Assembly (NCBI GenBank): GCA_964450725.1
Contig: CAYVGO010000012.1
Span: forward strand, 1 to 46,609
Origin: CAYVGO01 sp964450725
GTDB taxonomy: Bacteria; Bacteroidota; Bacteroidia; Bacteroidales; UBA932
DNA: 46,609 bases
Direction: 5' to 3'
Shown here: positions 9,055 through 16,739 of the stretch, one piece after another
Position numbering within the stretch: the first letter of the stretch is position 1
Layout of the letters: each line of letters starts with the position of its first letter
The notes under the pieces: model-generated
The model's input: the letters and a program-made list of their open reading frames with translations, nothing else
Database searches by the model: none
Told to the model about the DNA's origin: nothing
Position numbers and translations under genes: made by a program

Positions 9055-9150
9055 ATGTTACACGCAAATTTATCATTCAAGCATTCAAGCCATAGAGGAT
9101 GTAGTCCATTAGTGATTGATTTGTTTTATTATATTAAGAAAGACGCATAA
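9055..9150 (+). CDS. putative 31-residue leader peptide upstream of carB
   Basis: An ATG about 14 bases after the predicted transcription start opens a 31-codon frame ending in TAA at 9148-9150. The peptide begins MLHANLSFKHSSHRGCSPLV and ends YYIKKDA. Its last codons run through the left arm of the terminator hairpin and the stop codon lies in the hairpin loop, the arrangement expected when a translating ribosome controls a terminator. No amino acid is strongly enriched, so starvation for one amino acid is not the obvious signal. The codons from 9108 to 9137 are U-rich with no C in the RNA, recalling UTP-sensing pyrBI-type leaders. Translation is not shown. Confidence 0.55.
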   Translation: MLHANLSFKHSSHRGCSPLVIDLFYYIKKDA

Positions 9151-9164
9151 GCGTCTTTTTTTTT
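9140..9164 (+). terminator. intrinsic terminator/attenuator 45 bases upstream of carB
   Basis: Perfect 7-base stem AAGACGC (9140-9146) and GCGTCTT (9151-9157) with loop ATAA, then an unbroken T-run to 9164. It sits between the promoter at 9002-9034 and carB, so readthrough is needed to express carB from that promoter. Confidence 0.8.
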
Positions 9165-9209
9165 GTCCCTACGTTACGTTTGAATTTTACACACTATAAA
9201 TTTTACATT

Positions 9210-12200
9210 ATGACAAAAACTATCAAAAAAGTAGTAATGCTCGGTTCCGGAGCTACTAAAATCGGTCAAGCAGGAGAATTTGATTACTCAGGAGCACAAG
9301 CACTTAAAGCACTTAAAGAGGAAGGCATTGAAACCGTACTGATTAATCCTAACATTGCCACGATCCAAACTTCCGAAGGATTTGCTCACAAAGTCTATTT
9401 CTTACCGGTAACTCCTTATTTTGTAGAGCAAGTGATTATCAAGGAAAAGCCCGATGGAATATTGTTAGCTTTTGGAGGACAAACAGCACTCAACTGTGGT
9501 ACCGAACTTTACTTAAATGGTACTTTAAAGAAATATGGTGTAGAAGTTTTAGGTACATCTGTAGAAGCCATCATGATTACGGAAGACCGCGACTTATTTG
9601 TTAAGAAATTGAGTGAAATTCAAGCAAAGACACCAGTATCGCAAGCAGTAGAGAATATGGAAGACGCTTTAACGGTCGCAAGGAGAATAGGTTATCCTGT
9701 CATGGTACGGTCTGCTTACGCATTAGGAGGATTAGGATCGGGAATTTGTGCCAATGAAGAAGAATTTATTACACTTTGCGAAAGTTCACTGGCTCACTCC
9801 AAACAAATTTTGGTAGAAGAAAGTTTGAAAGGTTGGAAAGAGATTGAATTTGAAGTTATTCGCGATAAAAAAGATCACTGCTTTACTGTCGTACCAATGG
9901 AAAACTTTGACCCTCTTGGTATTCATACAGGAGAAAGTATTGTTGTTGCACCGATTATTTCTTTGTCTAAGGAGCAAATCGGAATGCTTGAAAAAATAGC
10001 AGCACAAGTCGTAAGACATATCGGCATTGTCGGTGAATGTAATATTCAGTATGCTTTTAATGCGGAAACCAATGACTACAGAATCATTGAAATTAACGCA
10101 CGATTGAGTCGCTCCTCTGCATTAGCCTCCAAAGCATCGGGTTATCCGTTAGCCTTTGTTGCCGCAAAATTAGCGTTAGGATACTCTCTTGACCAAATCG
10201 GAGAAATGGGTACTAAAAACTCAGCGTACGTTGCACCTTCTGTAGATTATATGATTGTAAAAATTCCAAGATGGGATTTAACCAAATTTGTGGGAGTAAG
10301 TCGAGAAATAGGTTCTTCAATGAAATCAGTCGGAGAAATTATGTCTATCGGTAAATCTTTTGAAGAGATTATACAGAAAGGGTTAAGAATGATTGGTCAA
10401 GGCATGCACGGATTTGTGGGTAATCATGACATTGAGTTTGACAACATCGACGAAGCATTAGCAAAACCCACTGACCTACGTATTTTTGCCATAGCAGCAG
10501 CGTTTGAAAAAGGATACTCAGTACAACAGATTGAAGCACTGACTAAAATTGATGTTTGGTTCTTAGAAAAATTAGAAAACATTGTCAAGTTCACCAAAAC
10601 TCTTCAGCAATATAAGAAGATTGAAAACCTTTCCTCCGAAGTGATGGCAGAAGCTAAAGCATTAGGATTCTCAGACTTTCAGATTGCGCGCTATGTTGAA
10701 AATCCGCAAGGTAATATGGAACAAGAAATATTGCGAGTGCGCAAACATCGTAAATCGTTAAACATAACCCCTACCGTTCGCCGTATCAATACTATTGCTT
10801 CTGAAAATTCAGAAAAAACAAATTACCTTTATATGACGTACGGCAGTAAAGATGCTTTTATTCCGCAAAAGTCGAATAAAGAAACAGTGGTTGTATTGGG
10901 TTCCGGTGCATACAGAATTGGCTCCTCTGTCGAATTTGACTGGTGTTCGGTAAATGCAGTAACAACTGCACGAAATTTAAATTACCAGTCAGTGATGATT
11001 AACTATAATCCTGAAACCGTATCGACAGACTATGATATGTGCGACAGACTGTACTTTGATGAATTAAGTTTTGAACGTGTTTTAGACGTATTGGATATTG
11101 AAAATCCTAAAGGAGTTGTAGTCTCAATGGGAGGACAAATTCCTAATAACTTGGCTATGAAACTGTACCGACAAAACATACCCATTCTCGGAACTGCGGC
11201 CACTTCCATTGATCGAGCAGAAAATCGACACAAGTTTTCCGAAATGCTTGACTCATTGGGAATTGACCAACCTCGTTGGAAAGAGTTAAGTAGTTTTGAA
11301 GATATTGATAAATTTATTCAAGAGGTAGGATTTCCGGTGTTAATTCGTCCTTCTTATGTACTTTCGGGTGCTGCCATGAATGTGTGTTACGACCGTGAAC
11401 AAATGGAGACATTTCTTAAAATGGCAGCCAAAGTTTCTAAAGAATATCCGGTAGTTGTTTCACAGTTTTTGGAAAATGCCAAAGAAATAGAATTTGATGG
11501 TGTGGCAAAATCAGGAGAAGTGGTAGAATATGCCATTTCTGAACATATTGAGTTTGCCGGTGTACACTCGGGTGATGCAACTTTAGTATTTCCGGCTCAA
11601 AAAATTTACTTTGAGACCATGCGAAGAGTGAAAAAAGTGTCGAAAATGATTGCTAAGGAGTTAAACATTACCGGACCTTTCAACATTCAATTCTTGGCTA
11701 AGAATAATGATGTTAAAGTAATTGAGTGTAACTTGCGGGCTTCACGTTCGTTTCCTTTTGTATCTAAAGTCTTAAAACGTAATTTCATTGAAACGGCAAC
11801 ACGTGTCATGCTTGATGCTCCGTATAACAAACCCGATAAATCAATATTTGACATCGAACACATTGGTGTAAAAGCATCACAGTTCTCCTTCGCTCGCTTA
11901 CATAAAGCCGATCCTATTTTAGGAGTTGACATGAGTTCTACCGGTGAAGTAGGTTGTATTGGAGATGATTTTAATGAAGCCTTACTTAGTGCTATGATTT
12001 CAGTTGGGTACACCATTCCCAAAAAGAATGTACTGATTTCTTCTGGTGAAGCCAAGTCTAAAGTTGACTTGTTGGAAGCCTGTAAATTACTAATCGCCAA
12101 CAATTACAATATTTATGCCACTGGAGGCACCTACAAATTTCTTGCAGAAAACGGTATTACATCAACAGAAGTAGCATGGCCAGACGAACAAGGCAAATTA

Positions 12201-12422
12201 CAAATTATGGAAATGATGAGTAAAAAAGTTTTCGACTTGGTTGTCAATATCCCTAAAAATCAAACTCGTCGAGAATTGACCAACGGGTACAAAATTCGCC
12301 GTGCATCTGTGGATCACAATATCCCGCTTTTAACCAATTCGAGACTTGCCAGTGCATTTATCCAAGCTTTTTGCGAAATGAAAGAGAGCGATATTAAGAT
12401 TAAAGATTGGGCAAAATATTAA
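9210..12422 (+). CDS. carB: carbamoyl phosphate synthase large subunit
   Basis: Makes carbamoyl phosphate from bicarbonate, ammonia (from the small subunit CarA) and two ATP, for pyrimidine and arginine synthesis. At 1070 residues it is full length: two related ATP-grasp halves (first from VVMLGSGATKIGQAGEFDYSG, second from TVVVLGSGAYRIGSSVEFDW), then an MGS-like allosteric domain at about 930-1070 (KLLIANNYNIYATGGTYKFL), the region that senses UMP and ornithine in E. coli. I use ATG 9210; a TTG at 9180 in the same frame is less likely. carA is not adjacent. The gene is preceded by a leader ORF and terminator, suggesting attenuation. Confidence 0.97.
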   Translation: MTKTIKKVVMLGSGATKIGQAGEFDYSGAQALKALKEEGIETVLINPNIATIQTSEGFAHKVYFLPVTPYFVEQVIIKEKPDGILLAFGGQTALNCGTELYLNGTLKKYGVEVLGTSVEAIMITEDRDLFVKKLSEIQAKTPVSQAVENMEDALTVARRIGYPVMVRSAYALGGLGSGICANEEEFITLCESSLAHSKQILVEESLKGWKEIEFEVIRDKKDHCFTVVPMENFDPLGIHTGESIVVAPIISLSKEQIGMLEKIAAQVVRHIGIVGECNIQYAFNAETNDYRIIEINARLSRSSALASKASGYPLAFVAAKLALGYSLDQIGEMGTKNSAYVAPSVDYMIVKIPRWDLTKFVGVSREIGSSMKSVGEIMSIGKSFEEIIQKGLRMIGQGMHGFVGNHDIEFDNIDEALAKPTDLRIFAIAAAFEKGYSVQQIEALTKIDVWFLEKLENIVKFTKTLQQYKKIENLSSEVMAEAKALGFSDFQIARYVENPQGNMEQEILRVRKHRKSLNITPTVRRINTIASENSEKTNYLYMTYGSKDAFIPQKSNKETVVVLGSGAYRIGSSVEFDWCSVNAVTTARNLNYQSVMINYNPETVSTDYDMCDRLYFDELSFERVLDVLDIENPKGVVVSMGGQIPNNLAMKLYRQNIPILGTAATSIDRAENRHKFSEMLDSLGIDQPRWKELSSFEDIDKFIQEVGFPVLIRPSYVLSGAAMNVCYDREQMETFLKMAAKVSKEYPVVVSQFLENAKEIEFDGVAKSGEVVEYAISEHIEFAGVHSGDATLVFPAQKIYFETMRRVKKVSKMIAKELNITGPFNIQFLAKNNDVKVIECNLRASRSFPFVSKVLKRNFIETATRVMLDAPYNKPDKSIFDIEHIGVKASQFSFARLHKADPILGVDMSSTGEVGCIGDDFNEALLSAMISVGYTIPKKNVLISSGEAKSKVDLLEACKLLIANNYNIYATGGTYKFLAENGITSTEVAWPDEQGKLQIMEMMSKKVFDLVVNIPKNQTRRELTNGYKIRRASVDHNIPLLTNSRLASAFIQAFCEMKESDIKIKDWAKY

Positions 12423-12438
12423 ACCAAAATGGACTTGT

Positions 12439-12478
12439 AACAAATCGACCAAGTTTATTTCGGTCGATTTGTTTTTTT
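12439..12478 (+). terminator. intrinsic terminator after carB
   Basis: A 12-base perfect stem (12439-12450 with 12462-12473; core AAATCGACC/GGTCGATTT) has an 11-base loop and a T-run to 12478. It lies 17 bases after the carB stop. Confidence 0.88.
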
Positions 12479-12538
12479 AGGAATTTCCATTTCCCAAGTT
12501 ATTTTACCTACTTTAATGAGTTTTCTCTGATTGAGTAA

Positions 12539-12568
12539 TTTAGGTTTACAAAATAGTTATTATCTTTG
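12539..12568 (+). promoter_or_regulatory. Bacteroidota promoter of lysC
   Basis: TTTA at 12539-12542 and TATCTTTG at 12561-12568 are 18 bases apart. The leader to the ATG at 12640 is about 65 bases and shows no terminator. Confidence 0.6.
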
Positions 12569-12639
12569 TAAGTAATTACGCATTCATTGAATCAAATACA
12601 ATATATTATTATATCCATCTTAATCAAAATTATTTATCC

Positions 12640-13959
12640 ATGAAAGTTTTAAAATTCGGCGGCACCTCTGTAGGTTCTGCAGAACGTATTCAAAAATTAA
12701 AAAGCCTTATTGTTAATAACGAACGAAAAATTGTTGTTCTTTCAGCAATGTCAGGTACAACCAATCATTTGGTAGAAATTGCCAATCATTATTACGCTAA
12801 ACAAACGGAAAAAGCCCATAATGCCGTTAACGTTTTAGAAGATAAATATAAAAAAGAAGTTACAAACCTTTACCAAAATACAGATTATGAGAAAAAATGT
12901 TGGGAACAACTATCTCAGCATTTTAATATATTACGTAATTTTGAAGTAAATTCCTTCTCAGCCGACGAAGAACGTATTATCTTAGCACAAGGTGAATTGA
13001 TGAGTACATTCATGACCAATCTTTATTTACAGCAACAAGGTGTAAAGTCAATTCTATTGCCGGCATTGGAATTTATGAGAAAAGATCACTATGATGAACC
13101 TGATATGTATCATATTTCTGCGTTGTTAAAAAGAGAAGTTGCACTATATCCGGATATTGATTTATTTATAACGCAAGGTTATATTTGTCGTAGTTTTGAT
13201 GGGCGAATTGATAATTTAAAGCGTGGTGGAAGCGATTATTCGGCATCAATTATCGGGGCAGCTATTCAAGCCGAAGAAGTACAAATCTGGACAGACATTG
13301 ATGGTTTTCACAATAACGACCCAAGAATCGTAGAAAAAACATATTCTATTCCTGTTTTGTCCTTTGATGAAGCTGCAGAACTAGCTTATTTCGGGGCTAA
13401 AATTTTACACCCTAACTGCGTAATTCCTGTGCAAGAGGCAAAAATACCATTAGTCATTAAAAATACGATGGATCCTCAGGCTTGCGGAACAACAATAACA
13501 GAAAATACCGAAGGTATAGGTATTAAAGCCGTAGCTGCAAAAGATAATATTGTTGCCATAAAAATAAAATCAGGCAGAATGATGATTGCTTATGGATTTA
13601 TGCGCAAGGTATTTGAGATTTTTGAGCATTACAAAACATCAATTGATATGATTACAACGTCTGAAGTCGCTGTATCTTTAACTATTGATGATGTTTCTTC
13701 ACTGAAGGAAATTGTTGAGAAGTTGAAAAAGTTTGGAGTAGTAGAAGTCGACTACTCAATGAGTATCATTGCGGTTGTGGGAAATCGAATTTCAGAAGAC
13801 CAAAAAAGTGTAATTTCTATATTTTCAGCCTTACAAGACATTCCATTACGAATGATTTCCTTTGGAGGAAGTCGACACAATATCAGTCTTTTAGTTGAAA
13901 CAACTTATAAAAAAGCAGCATTGGATGCTTTGAATAAAATATTTAAAAGAAATTCTTAA
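12640..13959 (+). CDS. lysC: aspartate kinase (monofunctional)
   Basis: Phosphorylates aspartate, the first step to lysine, threonine, methionine and diaminopimelate. At 439 residues it carries the amino-acid kinase domain (KFGGTSVGSAERI at 4-16; RGGSDYSASIIGAAI and WTDIDGFHNNDPR near 195-230) and a C-terminal pair of ACT domains (about 300-439, with VVGNRISEDQ and MISFGGSRHNISLLV), the usual site of feedback by lysine or threonine. There is no fused homoserine dehydrogenase. It stands alone between its own promoter and a convergent operon. Confidence 0.95.
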   Translation: MKVLKFGGTSVGSAERIQKLKSLIVNNERKIVVLSAMSGTTNHLVEIANHYYAKQTEKAHNAVNVLEDKYKKEVTNLYQNTDYEKKCWEQLSQHFNILRNFEVNSFSADEERIILAQGELMSTFMTNLYLQQQGVKSILLPALEFMRKDHYDEPDMYHISALLKREVALYPDIDLFITQGYICRSFDGRIDNLKRGGSDYSASIIGAAIQAEEVQIWTDIDGFHNNDPRIVEKTYSIPVLSFDEAAELAYFGAKILHPNCVIPVQEAKIPLVIKNTMDPQACGTTITENTEGIGIKAVAAKDNIVAIKIKSGRMMIAYGFMRKVFEIFEHYKTSIDMITTSEVAVSLTIDDVSSLKEIVEKLKKFGVVEVDYSMSIIAVVGNRISEDQKSVISIFSALQDIPLRMISFGGSRHNISLLVETTYKKAALDALNKIFKRNS

Positions 13960-13964
13960 TATCA

Positions 13965-14016
13965 ATTTTGGTGGCTGTTAGTGGCAACTAATAATTTCTA
14001 CTTCAGCCACCAAAAT
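13965..14016. terminator. 13-base inverted repeat at the convergent ends of lysC and the FKBP gene
   Basis: ATTTTGGTGGCTG (13965-13977) and CAGCCACCAAAAT (14004-14016) are perfect complements around a 26-base loop. One arm lies just outside the FKBP stop codon (13978-13980) and the other inside its last codons. Both genes end into it, so it probably works as a two-way terminator, although no long T-run follows on either strand. Confidence 0.65.
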
Positions 14017-14508
14017 CATATTTTGTCCAATATTTTTTCCATTCCCCACTTGTCCGTATCCCAAGTAAGAAGGAAAAATAAACCTCCACTTCTCGCCTAC
14101 TCTTTTCCCATTCAAAGCCTTATGTAGTCCCACAAAATCATTACTTGTATTAAGTTGAATGAGTAGTGGATTCGTCACGTTGTACACCTCTATTAATCCT
14201 CCGTCAATAGAGTATATTTTTCCATAAATTACCGTTTTATGCAGTGGAGTGATAGTCATACCCATTGAATGTCGACAATTTTCTTGAAAAAATCCGGAAG
14301 AGGCAAATTCACCTTTATAGTGATGGCGACGTGCATAATTTTCAATGACTCTCCGCTCATACTCCATGAAATATTTATTAAGAACTACTGAATACTTTTG
14401 TAAAAATTCTTGTTTATTATCAGGAACAATTCTTGTTATTTCTTGTGATGAATCTTTTCGACATGAGCAAATACAAATAACGACAATAAGATAAAAAAAC
14501 TTACTCAT
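13978..14508 (-). CDS. FKBP-type peptidyl-prolyl isomerase lipoprotein (GldI-like)
   Basis: Lipoprotein of 176 residues with lipobox ICICSC (Cys16). The C-terminal half is an FKBP domain: GLHKALNGKRVGEKWRFIFPSYLGYG followed by IGQNMILVAEVEI matches the conserved core with its E/K-x-W-R-F and YG positions. The family catalyses cis-trans isomerisation at proline; here it would help folding in the periplasm. In Flavobacterium the lipoprotein GldI has this architecture and is needed for gliding, so GldI-like is a fair label, but orthology is unproven. It is the last gene of rluD-frr-pyrI-FKBP, 6 bases after pyrI. Confidence 0.8.
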   Translation of the reverse strand: MSKFFYLIVVICICSCRKDSSQEITRIVPDNKQEFLQKYSVVLNKYFMEYERRVIENYARRHHYKGEFASSGFFQENCRHSMGMTITPLHKTVIYGKIYSIDGGLIEVYNVTNPLLIQLNTSNDFVGLHKALNGKRVGEKWRFIFPSYLGYGQVGNGKNIGQNMILVAEVEIISCH

Positions 14509-14514
14509 TGCGGG

Positions 14515-14994
14515 TTATATAAATTCAAAAAAGTCTTCAGTAGTCTCTTTTTCACAATAATGACAAAGGAGTTTGGTTTGTTTTTTTTCAGACAATACAG
14601 TAAATCTTGTAATTATCTTTTCGTGATTTGTCACGCATTTTGGATTCATACATTTTACTGTATTTGTGATAATATCAGGTAAAGTTACTTTGCGTTTCTC
14701 TACAACAACATAGTTTTCAATCCTGTTGAATTTTGCCGTAGGGGCAATCAAGGTAATTTTATTCATTTCATCATCAGCAAAATAACGTCCGGCAACTTTG
14801 ATAATTGCCTTTTTTCCCAACTTTTTACTTTCCATATTGGTACCGAAAGTAATAAGATTTTCACATTTGTCAAGTTGTAAAATGGCAATAACTTTAAACA
14901 AAACCGCTGAAGGAATATGATCAATGACCGTTCCTGTTTCTATGGCATTCACAGAAAGTTGTTTTTGCATACAACTTAGTTCTTGATTGTTCAT
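14515..14994 (-). CDS. pyrI: aspartate carbamoyltransferase regulatory subunit
   Basis: Regulatory chain that binds CTP/ATP and joins catalytic PyrB trimers in the first committed step of pyrimidine synthesis. At 159 residues it has the allosteric domain (LSVNAIETGTVIDHIPSA; ITFGTNMESKKLGKK) and the zinc domain with Cys115, Cys120, Cys144 and Cys147 in the usual C-x4-C...C-x2-C pattern. The ATG at 14994 shares one base with the frr stop, so the upstream start is preferred to an internal Met9. pyrB, its obligate partner and normal neighbour, is absent from the window; the link to frr is unusual. Confidence 0.95.
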   Translation of the reverse strand: MNNQELSCMQKQLSVNAIETGTVIDHIPSAVLFKVIAILQLDKCENLITFGTNMESKKLGKKAIIKVAGRYFADDEMNKITLIAPTAKFNRIENYVVVEKRKVTLPDIITNTVKCMNPKCVTNHEKIITRFTVLSEKKQTKLLCHYCEKETTEDFFEFI

Positions 14995-15563
14995 TACACT
15001 GTCATTATTTCTTTTTCTTTCAACGCCACCAAATCATCAATTTTTTTATTAAAGCCATCAGTCTTTTTTTGTATCAATCCTTCAATATCTTTAGCAGAAT
15101 CTTCCGGTAATCCCTCTTTCGTTTTTTTCTTAACAACTTCAACATAATCTCTTCTGATATTTCTTAATGTTACTCGTGCATGCTCAGCGCTATTTTTCAC
15201 CTGTTTGACCAAATCTTTACGCCTTTCTTCTGTCAATGGAGGAATACTGATACGTATTGTTTCTCCATTGTTTTGTGGAGTAAACCCTAAATTGGCATTC
15301 ATAATTTCACGTTCTATCGTACCAATCATTTTCTTCTCCCAAGGCTGGATAAGAATAGTTCTGGCATCGGGCACTGTAATACTGGCTACGGCATTTAACG
15401 GTGATGGTGTGCCAAAATAGTCAACTTTAATACTGTTCAGTACATTAGTATTGGCTTTTCCTGCCCGCATTTGCGATAATGTCTCATCCAAATGAGAAAT
15501 GGTTTTTTCCATTTTTTCCGCCATTTCGTCAACATTTTTTTTTGTGATTTCTATAATTTCCAT
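14994..15563 (-). CDS. frr: ribosome recycling factor
   Basis: Splits post-termination ribosomes together with EF-G. At 189 residues it is full length, with the conserved LSQMRAGKANTNVL segment in the N-terminal helix, TILIQPWEKKMIGTIEREI, the hinge PPLTEERRKDLVKQVK and the C-terminal helices. The usual neighbour pyrH (UMP kinase) is not adjacent; rluD lies 26 bases upstream and pyrI overlaps its stop by one base. Confidence 0.96.
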   Translation of the reverse strand: MEIIEITKKNVDEMAEKMEKTISHLDETLSQMRAGKANTNVLNSIKVDYFGTPSPLNAVASITVPDARTILIQPWEKKMIGTIEREIMNANLGFTPQNNGETIRISIPPLTEERRKDLVKQVKNSAEHARVTLRNIRRDYVEVVKKKTKEGLPEDSAKDIEGLIQKKTDGFNKKIDDLVALKEKEIMTV

Positions 15564-15589
15564 AATGCGTAATAATTAGAATAAACTTG

Positions 15590-16603
15590 TTATACTTTAG
15601 TGTATTTTTTCCATACATCAATGATTTTCAATATATCATCAGGCAGTACAGAGTCAAAAAATAATGTTTGCTTTGAACTAGGATGCTGAAACCCTAATGT
15701 TTTTGCATGCAATCCCTGTCTGGGTAATATTTCAAAGCAATTTTTTACAAATTGTCTGTATTGTGGATGTGTTGTACCTTTTAGAATTTGTGTTCCACCA
15801 TATCTTTCATCTCCAAAAATCGGATGGCCAATATAAGATAAATGTACTCGAATCTGGTGAGTTCTCCCTGTTTCTAATTTACATTCCAACAAAGAAATAT
15901 AGCCTAAATTTTCTATCACTTTATAATGGGTTACAGCCTCTTTTCCATGTTCTCCGTCTGCAAAAACTGACATTTTCAACCGGTCAGACAAATGTCGTCC
16001 GATGTTTCCGGTAATCGTACCCTCTTTTTCTTTTGGACATCCCCACACCAAAGCCATATACTTTCTTTCAATCGTATGGTCAAAAAATTGCTTGGCTAAA
16101 AAATTATGAGCATATTCTGTTTTGGCAATCACTAATAATCCGGAGGTATCTTTATCAATTCTATGTACTAATCCTGCCCGCAATTCTCCAGTTTCATATC
16201 CTTTTTGATCTTTTAAATGGTAGAGTATTGCATTAACTAATGTACCATTATAATTACCATGACCGGGATGAACCACCATGCCTGCCGGTTTATTGATAAT
16301 CATGATTTCTTCATCTTCAAAAACGATATTTAACGGAATATTTTCCGGTAATAATTGAAATTCGTAGGGTGGATAAGGTAAAACTATCGAAATTTTATCG
16401 AACGGCTTGACTCTATAATTAGACTTGACGGCAGTTCCATTAACCAAAATACTATCTGCAAGAGCAGCATTTTGTATTCTGTTGCGCGATGTTTTTTCAA
16501 TTTTTGTTGTCAAATACTTATCGATTCTTAACAAACTCTGTCCTTTCTCAACATCAAAAGCATAATGCTCAAACAAGTCTGTATTTTCGGTGCTCTCTTC
16601 CAC
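15590..16603 (-). CDS. rluD: RluD-type 23S rRNA pseudouridine synthase
   Basis: Converts uridines of large-subunit rRNA to pseudouridine. At 337 residues it has an S4 RNA-binding domain (about 24-80, RIDKYLTTKIEKTSRNRIQ...ILVNG) and the RluA-type catalytic domain. The latter contains HRIDKDTSGLLVIAK (catalytic Asp150) and ETGRTHQIRVHLSYIGHPIFGD. It is the first gene of the operon with frr, pyrI and the FKBP lipoprotein. The family is certain; RluD rather than RluC is chosen from the S4 architecture and similarity pattern. Confidence 0.92.
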   Translation of the reverse strand: MEESTENTDLFEHYAFDVEKGQSLLRIDKYLTTKIEKTSRNRIQNAALADSILVNGTAVKSNYRVKPFDKISIVLPYPPYEFQLLPENIPLNIVFEDEEIMIINKPAGMVVHPGHGNYNGTLVNAILYHLKDQKGYETGELRAGLVHRIDKDTSGLLVIAKTEYAHNFLAKQFFDHTIERKYMALVWGCPKEKEGTITGNIGRHLSDRLKMSVFADGEHGKEAVTHYKVIENLGYISLLECKLETGRTHQIRVHLSYIGHPIFGDERYGGTQILKGTTHPQYRQFVKNCFEILPRQGLHAKTLGFQHPSSKQTLFFDSVLPDDILKIIDVWKKYTKV

Positions 16604-16619
16604 TAAATTAGTTTTATTG

Positions 16620-16647
16620 CAAAATTATCAATTTGATTAACAACAAA
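16620..16647 (-). promoter_or_regulatory. Bacteroidota promoter of the rluD-frr-pyrI-FKBP operon
   Basis: On the - strand TTTG (16644-16647) precedes TAATTTTG (16620-16627) by 16 bases, just upstream of the rluD ATG at 16603. The spacing is a little short. Confidence 0.55.
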
Positions 16648-16739
16648 TAATGTTGATAAAAGTCTAAACTTATTTTAGGATTCAAATTTAGTTTTATTAT
16701 CCCATACAATTATTAAAATTACACCCCAATTAAAATATT

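Noticed and set aside
9140..9164. Terminator belonging to the small lipoprotein gene
   Set aside because: It is about 230 bases after that stop, and a promoter plus leader ORF lie between, so it fits the carB leader better. Partial use by upstream readthrough remains possible.
11687..12103. 138-codon ORF on the - strand inside carB
   Set aside because: It lies wholly within the coding sequence of a clear full-length carB and reads as an antisense shadow.
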